From Planctomycetota bacterium (GTDB taxonomy: Bacteria; Planctomycetota; UBA1135; GCA-002686595), in assembly GCA_030746555.1 (NCBI GenBank), contig JASLMK010000127.1, positions 1-41,117 on the forward strand: a stretch of DNA of 41,117 nucleotides, read 5' to 3'. How positions within the stretch are numbered: position 1 is the first letter of the stretch; each line of letters starts with the position of its first letter. The notes beneath the pieces are model-generated. The model had not been told where the DNA came from and made no database searches. It worked only from the letters and a program-made list of their open reading frames with translations. The position numbers and the translations under genes were made by a program. Of the stretch, positions 25,397 to 33,120 are shown piece by piece.

Positions 25397-26874
25397 GCGG
25401 GCACCTCGGTGGCGCGCCTCAAGAGGGCGTCGATCTTGTTGGAGGCGATGGCGCCGTAGTTGGCCGCGCCGAGCCAGCCGGACATGATGATGCCGACGCT
25501 GCCGGCGTGGAACAGGCCCTCGAGCTCCTCGCTCAGACCCATGCTGCAGGCCAGCCCCTCGAACTTCGTCCCGAAGGAGGCCCCGGCGGGGTGCTGGGTG
25601 TAGAAGCCGAACGTTCGCGGCGTGGCCGCCTCGGCGTGGTCGATCTTGGCGCCCACCCCGGGCACGAAACGCTCGAGGTGCTCGATCGTCTCGGCGACCA
25701 TGCGCTCCTTCTCGGCGACGTAGCGTTGGGGAGAGAGGTCGGCCCAGTCGGCGTGGTGTGCGTTGGTCGAGCTGACGATCGTGTAGCGATCCGACCCGGG
25801 CCGCGTCTTGGGGTAGTAGAAGGAGAAGGTCCGGCTCTCACCGTGCATGTCGCACAGGGAAGGGGAGTCGAACCGCTCGCGGGTCGAAGTGAAGAGGAGG
25901 TCGGTCACGAAGGGAATCGACTCTCCGCGCCGCAGGCCGAGGTAGACCTGGCAGCTCGAGTTGCTCAGCCGGACGGCCCCGACCTGCCCTTGGAACTCCT
26001 CGCTGAAGTGCTCGGCACCCACGAGGTGCTCGACCGTGGCCTTGATGCTCGCGTTCGAGAGCACCGCACGGGTCTCGATCACGCGACCGGCGGCCTCGAC
26101 GCCGTGTACGCGCCCGGATTCGACCAGGATGCGCTCGACCTCGACGCCGTGGAACACGTCGACGCCGTTGCGCGCCAACTCGGCCTTCATCTCGCGGATC
26201 AGGCGGTCGGTCCCGCCCGAGAAGGTGAAGACCCCCTTGCTCATGAAGTTCGAGAAGACGATCCCGTAGGTGATCGCCGGGTCGTCGAGGGAGGAACCGT
26301 TGGCGTAGGAGATCGGCTCCATGAGCAGCCGGTGGACGTCGTTGCGCCCCGGGAAGAAGTGCTCGAACAACTCCCCGATCGTCTCACCCGAGTCGTCGTA
26401 GAAGTTCATCGCGCGCAGGTGCCCGAAGAACTCGTCCACCCGTGCGCGCTCGAGCCCGAACGTCTCCACGAGGTGGCGTGTGAAGTCCTCGCGGGTGAAG
26501 TCCGTCTCGAAGGAGAACTGGGGATTGTCGAAGCGGATGCTCTCCAGCTGGACGATCGAGTCGGCGATCGTGCGGTTCCAGTACTTGCGGCAGGTCTTCT
26601 TCATCCCGACCGGGAAGCCGTGCAGGGAGATGTCGAAGACGTGGCCGCCGCGGCGCTTGAACCAGGTCGCGAGGCCGCCGAGGTTGTAGTGCTGCTCGAG
26701 CAGGGCGACGGTGAACCCCGAGCGCCCGAGGAGATTGGCGGCAGTCAGGCCCGCCAGGCCGCTGCCCACGACCACGAGGTCGTACGCCCCGCGCGCCCGT
26801 GCGAGGGGATCGCCCCGGCGCGGCGCTCGCCCGTCGGTGCTGCCGCGGTGTGCTGTGCGCGGGGTGTTCATCAT
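25393..26874 (-). CDS. CrtI-like FAD-dependent oxidoreductase, copy 1
   Basis: The 493-residue protein belongs to the phytoene desaturase / retinol saturase superfamily. After about 30 polar residues comes the FAD loop VVVGSGLAG (34-42) with the ribose-binding Glu60, then [13 protein letters not shown] and FDISLHGFP. The C-terminal FAD motif is [25 protein letters not shown], of the CrtI type. Such enzymes desaturate, saturate or isomerise long hydrocarbon chains. No carotenoid synthesis genes are present, so an acyl-ACP or other lipid substrate in this operon is inferred. ATG 26874 shares one base with the stop of the second FAD enzyme gene, implying co-translation and possibly a heterodimer. 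Confidence 0.85.
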   Translation of the reverse strand: MMNTPRTAHRGSTDGRAPRRGDPLARARGAYDLVVVGSGLAGLTAANLLGRSGFTVALLEQHYNLGGLATWFKRRGGHVFDISLHGFPVGMKKTCRKYWNRTIADSIVQLESIRFDNPQFSFETDFTREDFTRHLVETFGLERARVDEFFGHLRAMNFYDDSGETIGELFEHFFPGRNDVHRLLMEPISYANGSSLDDPAITYGIVFSNFMSKGVFTFSGGTDRLIREMKAELARNGVDVFHGVEVERILVESGRVHGVEAAGRVIETRAVLSNASIKATVEHLVGAEHFSEEFQGQVGAVRLSNSSCQVYLGLRRGESIPFVTDLLFTSTRERFDSPSLCDMHGESRTFSFYYPKTRPGSDRYTIVSSTNAHHADWADLSPQRYVAEKERMVAETIEHLERFVPGVGAKIDHAEAATPRTFGFYTQHPAGASFGTKFEGLACSMGLSEELEGLFHAGSVGIIMSGWLGAANYGAIASNKIDALLRRATEVPA

Positions 26875-28277
26875 CAGGCGGGGCTCAAGGCGTGGCGATT
26901 GGCGATCGTGATCCCGCTCAGGAGCGCGCCCACGATCCCGAGCAGGCCCTGGTCGGTGCCGATCAGGTTCAGACCATCGAACGGCGTGCGGCCGTCGAGT
27001 CGCTTGCGCGGGCTGCCGTACACGGCGCCGCCCCGGCGGCCGGTGTAGCGCCGGACCGTCGTGGGGCTGAAGGTGTCGCGGTAGACCTCGTGCGGGCGGG
27101 GATCGAAGGCGAAGCGGTGCGCCACGTCGAGGGCGCGCTCGGTGCACTCGCCCTTCGCACGAGAGTACGCCTGCGGTCCGAGCGCCGCCCAGCGATCGTG
27201 GTTGGCGAGGGTCGTCAGGCGCAGCAGACCCTCGCCCGTCTCGCTCTCTCCGACGTAGTTGTCGGGGCAGCAGATCACGCCGCTGGTGGGGTCGATCAAC
27301 TCCTGGGGGCAGCGCCAGCGGAAGCGCTCGGCGTGGTTGAAGAACGTCACCGCGGCGTCGTGCCCCAGCTCGACCGGCTTGCGGTCGAGCACGTGGATGG
27401 ACTCGGTGAAGGCCAGCCGGCCGAGGTCGCCCTCATCGACGTGGTCGGCCACCGCGGTCGGACCGCACAGCTCCATCGTCTCCGGGTGGCCGGCCGAGGA
27501 CAGCACGAGGTCGGTGGACAGGACGGAGCCGTCCTCGAGCAGGACCCCGCGCACCCGGCCTGCGTCGAGCAGGACGCGCTCCACGCCGCAGCCCAGGCGC
27601 AGCTCCCCGCCGGTGGCGTCGAGGCGCTCGAGCAGGAGGTCCAGGAGCGGCTTGATGCCGCCCGCGGGCCGGGCGAAGCCCTCCACGAACAGGCTCTGGA
27701 ACAGGATGTTGAACTGGTACCAGTCGACGTCGTCCTCGCGGGCGCTCCCGTAGAAGCAGATCGGGAGCAGGAGCATGTCGACGAGCAGGGGGTCGGAGAG
27801 GTACTCGCGCAGCACCGTGCGCGCCCCCTCGAAGGCCCGCGGTGAGGCCGCATCGGCCGGGAGCGAGAGGTCGCCGGCGAGGCGAGCGAAGCCGTCGCGC
27901 TGGTCGGGGAAGCGCTCGTCGACCTCCTGTTGGAGAAGGCCGAAGTCGTTGCAGAAGCTCAGGGCGACTCCGGGGAAGCGGATGCGCGACACGCGCTGGG
28001 GCCTGAGGCCGAGGTCTGCGTGCCGCAGTCGCAGGGCGCGCAGGACGCGGGTGAGGGGCGCGCCCGGCGTGCGCGGCCCGACGAAGTTCGTCAGGGCGTG
28101 CAGGCCGACGTCGAAGCGCCGCCCGGCCCGCTTGTAGAACGAGTTGAGCCCGCCCCAGAGCGTGTGGCGCTCCAGCACGACGACCCGCTGGCCGAATCCG
28201 GCCAGGCGGATGCCGGCGGCCAGGCCGCTCATGCCCGCGCCGATGATGACGGCGTCGTGCTTGTCCTGCGTGCTCAT
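26874..28277 (-). CDS. CrtI-like FAD-dependent oxidoreductase, copy 2
   Basis: A 467-residue relative of the adjacent FAD enzyme, with the FAD loop [10 protein letters not shown] (11-20), Glu36, [20 protein letters not shown] (41-60) and the C-terminal CrtI motif [19 protein letters not shown]. Both proteins share an FD-x-x-LH element after the first glycine-rich region, but they are clearly different sequences rather than a recent duplicate. The ATG at 28277 follows the ACP gene by 33 bases. Likely role: redox change, such as introducing or moving double bonds, on a long chain carried by the neighbouring ACP. Substrate and direction cannot be told from sequence. Carotenoid desaturation is the formal alternative but lacks support in the neighbourhood. 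Confidence 0.85.
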   Translation of the reverse strand: MSTQDKHDAVIIGAGMSGLAAGIRLAGFGQRVVVLERHTLWGGLNSFYKRAGRRFDVGLHALTNFVGPRTPGAPLTRVLRALRLRHADLGLRPQRVSRIRFPGVALSFCNDFGLLQQEVDERFPDQRDGFARLAGDLSLPADAASPRAFEGARTVLREYLSDPLLVDMLLLPICFYGSAREDDVDWYQFNILFQSLFVEGFARPAGGIKPLLDLLLERLDATGGELRLGCGVERVLLDAGRVRGVLLEDGSVLSTDLVLSSAGHPETMELCGPTAVADHVDEGDLGRLAFTESIHVLDRKPVELGHDAAVTFFNHAERFRWRCPQELIDPTSGVICCPDNYVGESETGEGLLRLTTLANHDRWAALGPQAYSRAKGECTERALDVAHRFAFDPRPHEVYRDTFSPTTVRRYTGRRGGAVYGSPRKRLDGRTPFDGLNLIGTDQGLLGIVGALLSGITIANRHALSPA

Positions 28278-28310
28278 GGCGCGCCCCGGCGAGGAGGCCG
28301 GCGGCCCGGC

Positions 28311-28580
28311 TCAGACCGCCGCCTGGAGCTCCTTGTCCTCCAGCTTGGGCAGGAGGTACTCGGCGCAGGAGGCCAGGCTCGCCAGGCGCGGGTACTCGTC
28401 CTCGGGGACCTGGACGCCGTAGCGCTTGCGCAGCTCCATGACGATGTCGAGGAAGTCCATCGAGTCGAGGTCGAGCTGGTCCCGAAGGGGCACCTGGGGG
28501 TCGACTGCGGAGAGCTCCTCGTCGGGGTTGATCGAGTGGATGATGTCCTTGATGGTGATGATGATCTCGTCGGGAGTCAT
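28311..28580 (-). CDS. Dedicated acyl carrier protein
   Basis: Acidic four-helix carrier of 89 residues with the phosphopantetheine site DLDSMDF; Ser40 would carry the arm. The usual motif is DSL, here DSM. The sequence starts MTPDEIIITIKDII, a helix I typical of ACPs. It lies between the FabF-like ketosynthase (26 bases) and the first FAD enzyme (33 bases), so it is probably the scaffold on which this operon's chain is built and modified, separate from the housekeeping AcpP. No phosphopantetheinyl transferase gene is seen in the window. Confidence 0.93.
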   Translation of the reverse strand: MTPDEIIITIKDIIHSINPDEELSAVDPQVPLRDQLDLDSMDFLDIVMELRKRYGVQVPEDEYPRLASLASCAEYLLPKLEDKELQAAV

Positions 28581-28606
28581 GGCAGGCGGTGTGTTTGCTG
28601 CGGGTT

Positions 28607-29845
28607 TCAGATGCGGCGGACGACGACAGCCGAGTTGATGCCCAGCATGCCGAAGGAGAGGTTCAGGATCGTGTCGATGCGCTCCGCGGGACGCGGTGAG
28701 TCGAGCACCAGCCCGCGCATCTCGCACTCGGGGTCGAGGCGCTCGACGTTGATGGTCGGATGCACCAGACCATCGGTGAGAGAGGGGAGGTTTCCGGCCA
28801 GCTCCAGGGCGCCGGCCGCGCCCATGGCGTGGCCGATGTAGCTCTTGGTGTTGTTGACGAGGATGCCCGGTTCGTCGCCGAAGACCTCGCGCACCGCCCT
28901 GCACTCCTGGATGTCTCCCTGTTCGGTCGCCGTCGCGTGGGTGCTGACGAGGTCGATGTCCCCGGGTGACAGACCGGCGCTCTCGACGGCGGCGCGCATG
29001 CACTCGTTCTGGCGCTCGGCCAGGGGCAGGACGAAGTCGCTGGCGTCGGAGTTCACGTGGTGTCCGACCACTTCGGCCAGGATGGTCGCGCCGCGGCGGC
29101 GCGCGTCCTCGAGGCGCTCGAGCGCGTACAGGCAGCCGCCCTCGGCGACGACGATCCCGTTTCGATCGAGGTCGAAGGGACGCGAGGCGCGAGCGGGATC
29201 GGTGTGGCTGGCGAGGGCTCCCTGGGCGCGGAAGCTCGCGAAGATGCCGAAGGTGTGGATGCTCTCGGAGACACCGCCGCCCAATGCCAAATCGACCTCG
29301 CCCAGCTGCAGCATCTGCACGCCGTGGATCAGGCCCAGGTTCCCGGCCGCGCAGGCGCCGCCGAGGCAGTAGGCGGGGCCGGTCAGGCCCAGGTTCAGGG
29401 AGACTTCCCCGGCCGGGCTGTTGGCGACCGTGCGCGGGTTGTGGTGGTGCGACCAGAACGAGAGGTCGAAGTCGTGCTGGGACACGGAGTGGATCTCGTT
29501 CTCGGTCTCCACGTTGCCGTGCTCGGTCGTACCGACGAAGACGCCGACGCGGTCGCGGTCGAGCCCCTCCGTGGCCAGGCCGGCGTCCGCCAGGGCCTCC
29601 CGGGCGCAGTAGACTGCGATCGAGCCCGCGCGCGTGCCGCGCCGCACGTCGCGGCGCTTCTGGTGGCGCAGGGCGTCGAAGTGGCAGACCCCGGCCAGGG
29701 TGCGGCCGACGTGGCGCACCTCGAGCTCCTCGACCCCCGAGACGCCTGCCAGGAGGTTGGCGCGGAAGGTCGGGAGGTCGTCGCCGTTGGGGCTGGTCAG
29801 CCCGACACCGGTGATGACCACCCGCGGCAGGTCAGCTCGCCGCAT
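28607..29845 (-). CDS. FabF-like beta-ketoacyl-ACP synthase
   Basis: Condensing enzyme of 412 residues that elongates acyl-ACP with malonyl-ACP. The start ITGVGLTSPNG and the full catalytic set are present: Cys165 in GGACAAG, His303 in STHATATEQGD, Lys334 and His339 in KSYIGHAMGAAG. The first His motif has Ala where most FabF proteins have Gly (HGTxT). The sequence is well removed from a standard FabF, for example the segment SFWSHHHNPRTVANSPAG, suggesting specialised chain selection. ATG 29845 lies 14 bases inside the end of the regulator gene. With ACP, FabG, FabZ and FabI it completes a type II elongation cycle within this operon. Confidence 0.9.
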   Translation of the reverse strand: MRRADLPRVVITGVGLTSPNGDDLPTFRANLLAGVSGVEELEVRHVGRTLAGVCHFDALRHQKRRDVRRGTRAGSIAVYCAREALADAGLATEGLDRDRVGVFVGTTEHGNVETENEIHSVSQHDFDLSFWSHHHNPRTVANSPAGEVSLNLGLTGPAYCLGGACAAGNLGLIHGVQMLQLGEVDLALGGGVSESIHTFGIFASFRAQGALASHTDPARASRPFDLDRNGIVVAEGGCLYALERLEDARRRGATILAEVVGHHVNSDASDFVLPLAERQNECMRAAVESAGLSPGDIDLVSTHATATEQGDIQECRAVREVFGDEPGILVNNTKSYIGHAMGAAGALELAGNLPSLTDGLVHPTINVERLDPECEMRGLVLDSPRPAERIDTILNLSFGMLGINSAVVVRRI

Positions 29846-30491
29846 CGGCCTCCTCGTCGTCGGCGCCGACGAGGACGGCGTCGGTCTGGCGGCCGCGGGC
29901 GAGGGCGCGCGCCGGGACGGCCATGCCCACCTTGACCGCCGCGCCGAGGGCGCGCGAGAGGAGGCTCGAGCTATCGCCGAGGGCGCGCTCGACCGAGGTG
30001 AAGACGAGCTGCATGATCGCCTCGGCGATCTCGCAGGAGGAGAGGATCGAGCGCAGGGTCAACACGCGTGGATCGCGGTCCCCGTAGCGCTCGCGCACGT
30101 AGGTCAGGGTCTGCTCGGTGGCCTGGCGCAGCTTGCCCATCACGACCTGCTCGCGGCGCCGGAAGACGGTCGCCACGATCGAGAGCGTGTTGCCCACGGG
30201 AGCGTGGAGGTTGCAGCGCCGGGCGGGATCGAAGTGGGAGTGGATCGCCCCCCAATCGGAGAGCTCGTTCAGGCAAGTGCTGGTGGAGCCTTGGGAGATC
30301 CCCAGGGTTGCGGCGACCTGCTTGTTGGAGAGGGGCTTCTCGGAGAGCACGAGCAGTCCCCAGACGCTGCCGTGGATGCGCTTGAAGCCGAAGGTCTTGA
30401 AGAACAGCTCGAAGGTCGGGAGCTGGGCGGCCAGGGGCGCGTCGAGCTCGACCGCGTCGGGGGAGGGATCGGGGTGATCGTGGGAGGTCAT
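29832..30491 (-). CDS. GbsR/MarR-type transcriptional regulator
   Basis: A 219-residue protein with a winged helix-turn-helix at about residues 40-82: GSVWGLLVLSEKPLSNKQVA, then LGISQGSTSTCLNELSDWGAI. The G-x-x-W-x-L-L-x-L-S start and the WGAI end of the recognition segment resemble the GbsR subfamily of MarR-like repressors. The C-terminal 110 residues are helical and probably mediate dimerisation or ligand sensing. ATG 30491 is used; no clear Shine-Dalgarno sequence precedes it. It is the first gene of the ten-gene run to oleD and probably controls it, perhaps through the AT-rich palindrome at 30651-30668. Ligand unknown. Confidence 0.82.
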   Translation of the reverse strand: MTSHDHPDPSPDAVELDAPLAAQLPTFELFFKTFGFKRIHGSVWGLLVLSEKPLSNKQVAATLGISQGSTSTCLNELSDWGAIHSHFDPARRCNLHAPVGNTLSIVATVFRRREQVVMGKLRQATEQTLTYVRERYGDRDPRVLTLRSILSSCEIAEAIMQLVFTSVERALGDSSSLLSRALGAAVKVGMAVPARALARGRQTDAVLVGADDEEADAAS

Positions 30492-30650
30492 GGCTGCGGG
30501 CGCGCGGATGCGCGGGGGGTTGCCGGACGGGGGAGGGCGTCGGCGGGCGCTCGGGCGCAGGCGGCGCCGGGCTGGGTCGGGATCGGCTGATCGCCGAGGT
30601 GCGGCGAGGAGCGGGATTCTCCGCCTCGAGAGGCCCGGCCTAGCCGCGAT

Positions 30651-30668
30651 TTTCAGATTTTTCTGAAA
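30651..30668. promoter_or_regulatory. AT-rich palindrome at the oleA 3' end
   Basis: Perfect inverted repeat TTTCAGA-TTTT-TCTGAAA overlapping the oleA stop codon, extendable to nine base pairs with one bulged T. It is strikingly AT-rich for this region and lies 160 bases upstream of the regulator start. On the oleA transcript it would form a hairpin with an AAAA loop but no U-tract follows. An operator for the GbsR-type regulator, or an RNA stem protecting or ending the oleA message, are the two readings; neither is proven. Confidence 0.4.
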
Positions 30669-31726
30669 TCCGAGAGGGTGGCCCCCGACGGGCCCTCCAG
30701 GGCCAGCATGCAGCACTGCAGCCCGCTGCCGATGCCGAGCAGGGCCACGCGCCGGGCAGCGCAGAGCCGCCCTTGGTCGAGGGCGAGGGAGTAGGTGATC
30801 GGAAGGGAGGCCGAGCCGACGTTCCCCAGGCGCTCGACCGTAGGGAAGTCGCGCGCGGGATCGAGGGCGAGGGTCTCGAGCAACAGCCGCCGGTGCGCGA
30901 CGCCGACTTGGTGGGTCACGACGCCCTCGATCTCATCGCGCGTCCAACCGGTCTCGGTGAGGAACTCGTCGAAGGTCTGAGCGGCCAGGGCGTTGCCCGC
31001 GTGCAGCATGGCCTCGGAGTCCGTCTCCATCAGGGGGCCGGCGCGTCCCGGCTCCGTCTCGCCCCGGCACAGCTCGACGTGCTCGGTGGCGGAGCGGGAG
31101 GCGGCGACCACGAGGCGCGGCGCGCTGGGGGAGAGGGATTGGTGAGCGAGGACCGCGGCCGCCGCGCCCGAGCCGATCGTCAGGGAGGCGAGGGCGCGCT
31201 TGAGGTCGCCGCGCCCCGCCGCCGGGTCGCTCGAGAGACGCGCTAGCGTCTCCTCCACCAGGGGTCGGCCGTCCTCGCCGGTGACCACCAGCGCCGCGTC
31301 GATGCGCCCACCCTCGATCATGTTCGCCGCCACGACCATGGCGTTGGCGAAGCCCAGGCAGGCGTTGGAGAGGTCGAAGGCCGGGCACGAGGCGGGGAGC
31401 TCGAGGGCACGGTGGACGACCGAGGCCGTCGCCGGCTCCAGGAAGTCCCGGCACACCGAGGCGTGGATCACGCAGCCGATACGCTCGCGCGCGATGTCGC
31501 TGCGCTCGAGCGCAGCGGCACCGGCCCGAGCCGCGGCCTCGCTCGGTCGCGTGCCGCGGGGCCAGAAGCGCCGCTCGCGGATGCCGCTCATCAGCTCCAG
31601 GCGCCCGACCGAGAGGTTGAGACGCTCGTAGAGCGGCGCGAGACGTTCCTCGAGCTCCGCCGAGGTGACGACCTCCTCGGGGAGCGCGTGGGCGATCGAG
31701 TCGAGATGGACCTTTTCGAAGCGCAT
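30653..31726 (-). CDS. oleA: OleA, acyl-CoA head-to-head condensing enzyme
   Basis: Thiolase-fold enzyme of 357 residues that joins two fatty acyl thioesters to a beta-keto acid, the first step of long-chain olefin synthesis. The catalytic Cys123 is in SNACLGFANAM, His272 in VTHQVGVAHRR and Asn302 in LGNVGS. A Glu in DFLEPAT (Glu97) matches the position where OleA proteins keep a Glu near the active site. The FabH relative is excluded by the SNACLGF motif and by oleBCD on the same strand. It is separated from the other ole genes by the dedicated fatty acid synthase genes, an unusual arrangement. ATG 31726 has no Shine-Dalgarno sequence. Confidence 0.9.
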   Translation of the reverse strand: MRFEKVHLDSIAHALPEEVVTSAELEERLAPLYERLNLSVGRLELMSGIRERRFWPRGTRPSEAAARAGAAALERSDIARERIGCVIHASVCRDFLEPATASVVHRALELPASCPAFDLSNACLGFANAMVVAANMIEGGRIDAALVVTGEDGRPLVEETLARLSSDPAAGRGDLKRALASLTIGSGAAAAVLAHQSLSPSAPRLVVAASRSATEHVELCRGETEPGRAGPLMETDSEAMLHAGNALAAQTFDEFLTETGWTRDEIEGVVTHQVGVAHRRLLLETLALDPARDFPTVERLGNVGSASLPITYSLALDQGRLCAARRVALLGIGSGLQCCMLALEGPSGATLSDFRKI

Positions 31727-31738
31727 GGCGGGCCGGGG

Positions 31739-31766
31739 AGCATAGGGTGTGGGCCCGTCCCGGCAA
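31739..31766 (-). promoter_or_regulatory. Candidate oleA promoter
   Basis: On the minus strand, TTGCCG (31761-31766) is followed after 16 bases by TATGCT (31739-31744), a fair sigma-70-like pair. Transcription would start only about six bases before the oleA ATG, which itself lacks a ribosome binding site, so the message could be nearly leaderless. Low-information match; base composition makes chance hits less likely but not excluded. Confidence 0.3.
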
Positions 31767-31842
31767 GTCCGCCGCGGCGCTCCGGCCCCCTGGCGCGGGT
31801 TCGGTTGACGGAACGCTGCCGTCTCCTGCACCCTCTTCAGCC

Positions 31843-33099
31843 GTGAATCCGGCGGAGATCCCCATTCTGCACGTCGACATGGACGCCTTCTACGCGTCGG
31901 TCGAGGTGCGCGACAACCCGTCCCTGGCGGGCTTGCCGGTGTGCGTCGGCGGCCCGGCCAGCGGGCGCGGCGTCGTCTCCGCGGCGAGCTACGAGGCGCG
32001 GCGCTTCGGCATCCACTCGGCGATGCCCACGGCCGTTGCCCGGCGAGCGTGCCCGGACATGATCCTGCTGCCGCCCGACTTCGAGAAGTACACGCGCGTC
32101 TCGGCCCAGGTGATGGACGTGTTTCGCAGCTACACGCCGCTGGTCGAGCCGCTCTCTCTCGACGAGGCGTTCCTCGACACGACCGGCTGCGAGCGCCTGT
32201 TCGGAGACTCGATCGAGATCGGGCGCGCCATCAAGCGCGACATCCTGCGTGAGACCGGGCTCGTCGCGTCGGTCGGCGTGGCCTGCTCGAAGTTCCTGGC
32301 GAAGCTGGCCTCCGAGCTGGACAAGCCCGACGGCTTCCGCGTCATCCGCCCCGACGAGATCCGCGAGGTGCTCGACCCGCTCCCGATCTCACACCTGTTC
32401 GGGATCGGCGAGCGCACGGCCAAGCGCTTCGAGGCGCTGGGGATCGAGACGATCTCCGACCTCGCGTCCATGCCGCGCGACAAGGTCGTCGCTGACTTCG
32501 GCGCGAGCGGCGCCTGGGTGCACGACTTGGCCCACGGCCTCGATCCGCGCCGGGTGGCGCCGCACCGCCGCGAGAAGTCTCACGGGATGGAGCGCACCTT
32601 CGCCGAGGACATCGCCGACCGCGACGAGCTGCGCGCCTTCCTGCTCCAGTTCTGCGAGGAGGTCGCCTTTGGCCTGCGCGACCGCGGCCTGCGCGGCCGC
32701 ACGATCACCCTCAAGGCCCGCTCTCCGGACTTCAAGACCGTGACGCGCACGCGCACGCTCGACTACCCGACGGGGATCGGGGCGCGCATCTACTCGGTGG
32801 CCCGCGAGTTGCTCGAACAGGTTCCCCCCGGCCCCCTGCGCCTGGTCGGCGTCTCGGTCTCGAACCTCGAGGACGTGCGCGCTCCCCTGCAGCGCGGGCT
32901 CTTCGGCGCTGGAGGCGATCCCGGACGCACGCGCTCGGACTGGCTGGCGACGCGCGAGAAGCTCGAGCGCATCACCCCCAGCCTGGACAAGTTGCGGCGG
33001 CGCTTCGGGCGCGGGACCGTCCAGCCCGCCCGCCTGCTCGGCCGCGCGGTCAAGAGGGCGGAGCCGGCTCCCCGCATGGATCCCGATCCAAAGCCGTAG
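31843..33099 (+). CDS. dinB: DNA polymerase IV (Y family)
   Basis: Error-prone translesion DNA polymerase. The 418-residue product from GTG 31843 begins with the metal-binding HVDMDAFYASVE (Asp12), has the second catalytic motif SLDEAFLD (Asp107, Glu108), the helix-hairpin-helix region FGIGERTAKRFEALGI and a little-finger domain with RTITLK. The frame continues upstream of 31843 but without conservation. The C-terminal 50 residues are basic, without an evident beta-clamp QL-x-LF motif. It is divergent from oleA across 116 bases. A GTTC-N8-GAAC element lies upstream but does not match a known LexA box. Confidence 0.92.
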   Translation: MNPAEIPILHVDMDAFYASVEVRDNPSLAGLPVCVGGPASGRGVVSAASYEARRFGIHSAMPTAVARRACPDMILLPPDFEKYTRVSAQVMDVFRSYTPLVEPLSLDEAFLDTTGCERLFGDSIEIGRAIKRDILRETGLVASVGVACSKFLAKLASELDKPDGFRVIRPDEIREVLDPLPISHLFGIGERTAKRFEALGIETISDLASMPRDKVVADFGASGAWVHDLAHGLDPRRVAPHRREKSHGMERTFAEDIADRDELRAFLLQFCEEVAFGLRDRGLRGRTITLKARSPDFKTVTRTRTLDYPTGIGARIYSVARELLEQVPPGPLRLVGVSVSNLEDVRAPLQRGLFGAGGDPGRTRSDWLATREKLERITPSLDKLRRRFGRGTVQPARLLGRAVKRAEPAPRMDPDPKP

Positions 33100-33120
33100 G
33101 GCAGGGCTAGCCCGGTCCTA
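33097..33120. terminator. Symmetric element at convergent stops
   Basis: TAGG (33097-33100) and CCTA (33117-33120) contain the TAG stops of dinB and the convergent ferredoxin gene. Centred exactly between them is the ten-base palindrome GGGCTAGCCC (33104-33113). The outer arms are short and the loop tight, so a strong hairpin is doubtful. Two convergent TAG codons alone give three bases of symmetry. Confidence 0.3.

Noticed and set aside
25393-28277. A carotenoid biosynthesis cluster
   Set aside because: CrtI-like proteins alone do not support it; phytoene synthase, cyclase and prenyl transferase genes are absent, and the neighbours are ACP-dependent fatty acid enzymes.
19723-31726. Calling the locus a ladderane cluster
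   Set aside because: FAS genes and CrtI-like enzymes resemble proposed ladderane candidates, but no radical-SAM or ring-forming enzyme is present and the Ole genes point to head-to-head olefins.
31799-31814. GTTC-N8-GAAC inverted repeat upstream of dinB as an SOS box
   Set aside because: The spacing and orientation match no LexA box I know (GAAC-N4-GTTC, or GTTC direct repeats), and the half-sites are only four bases.
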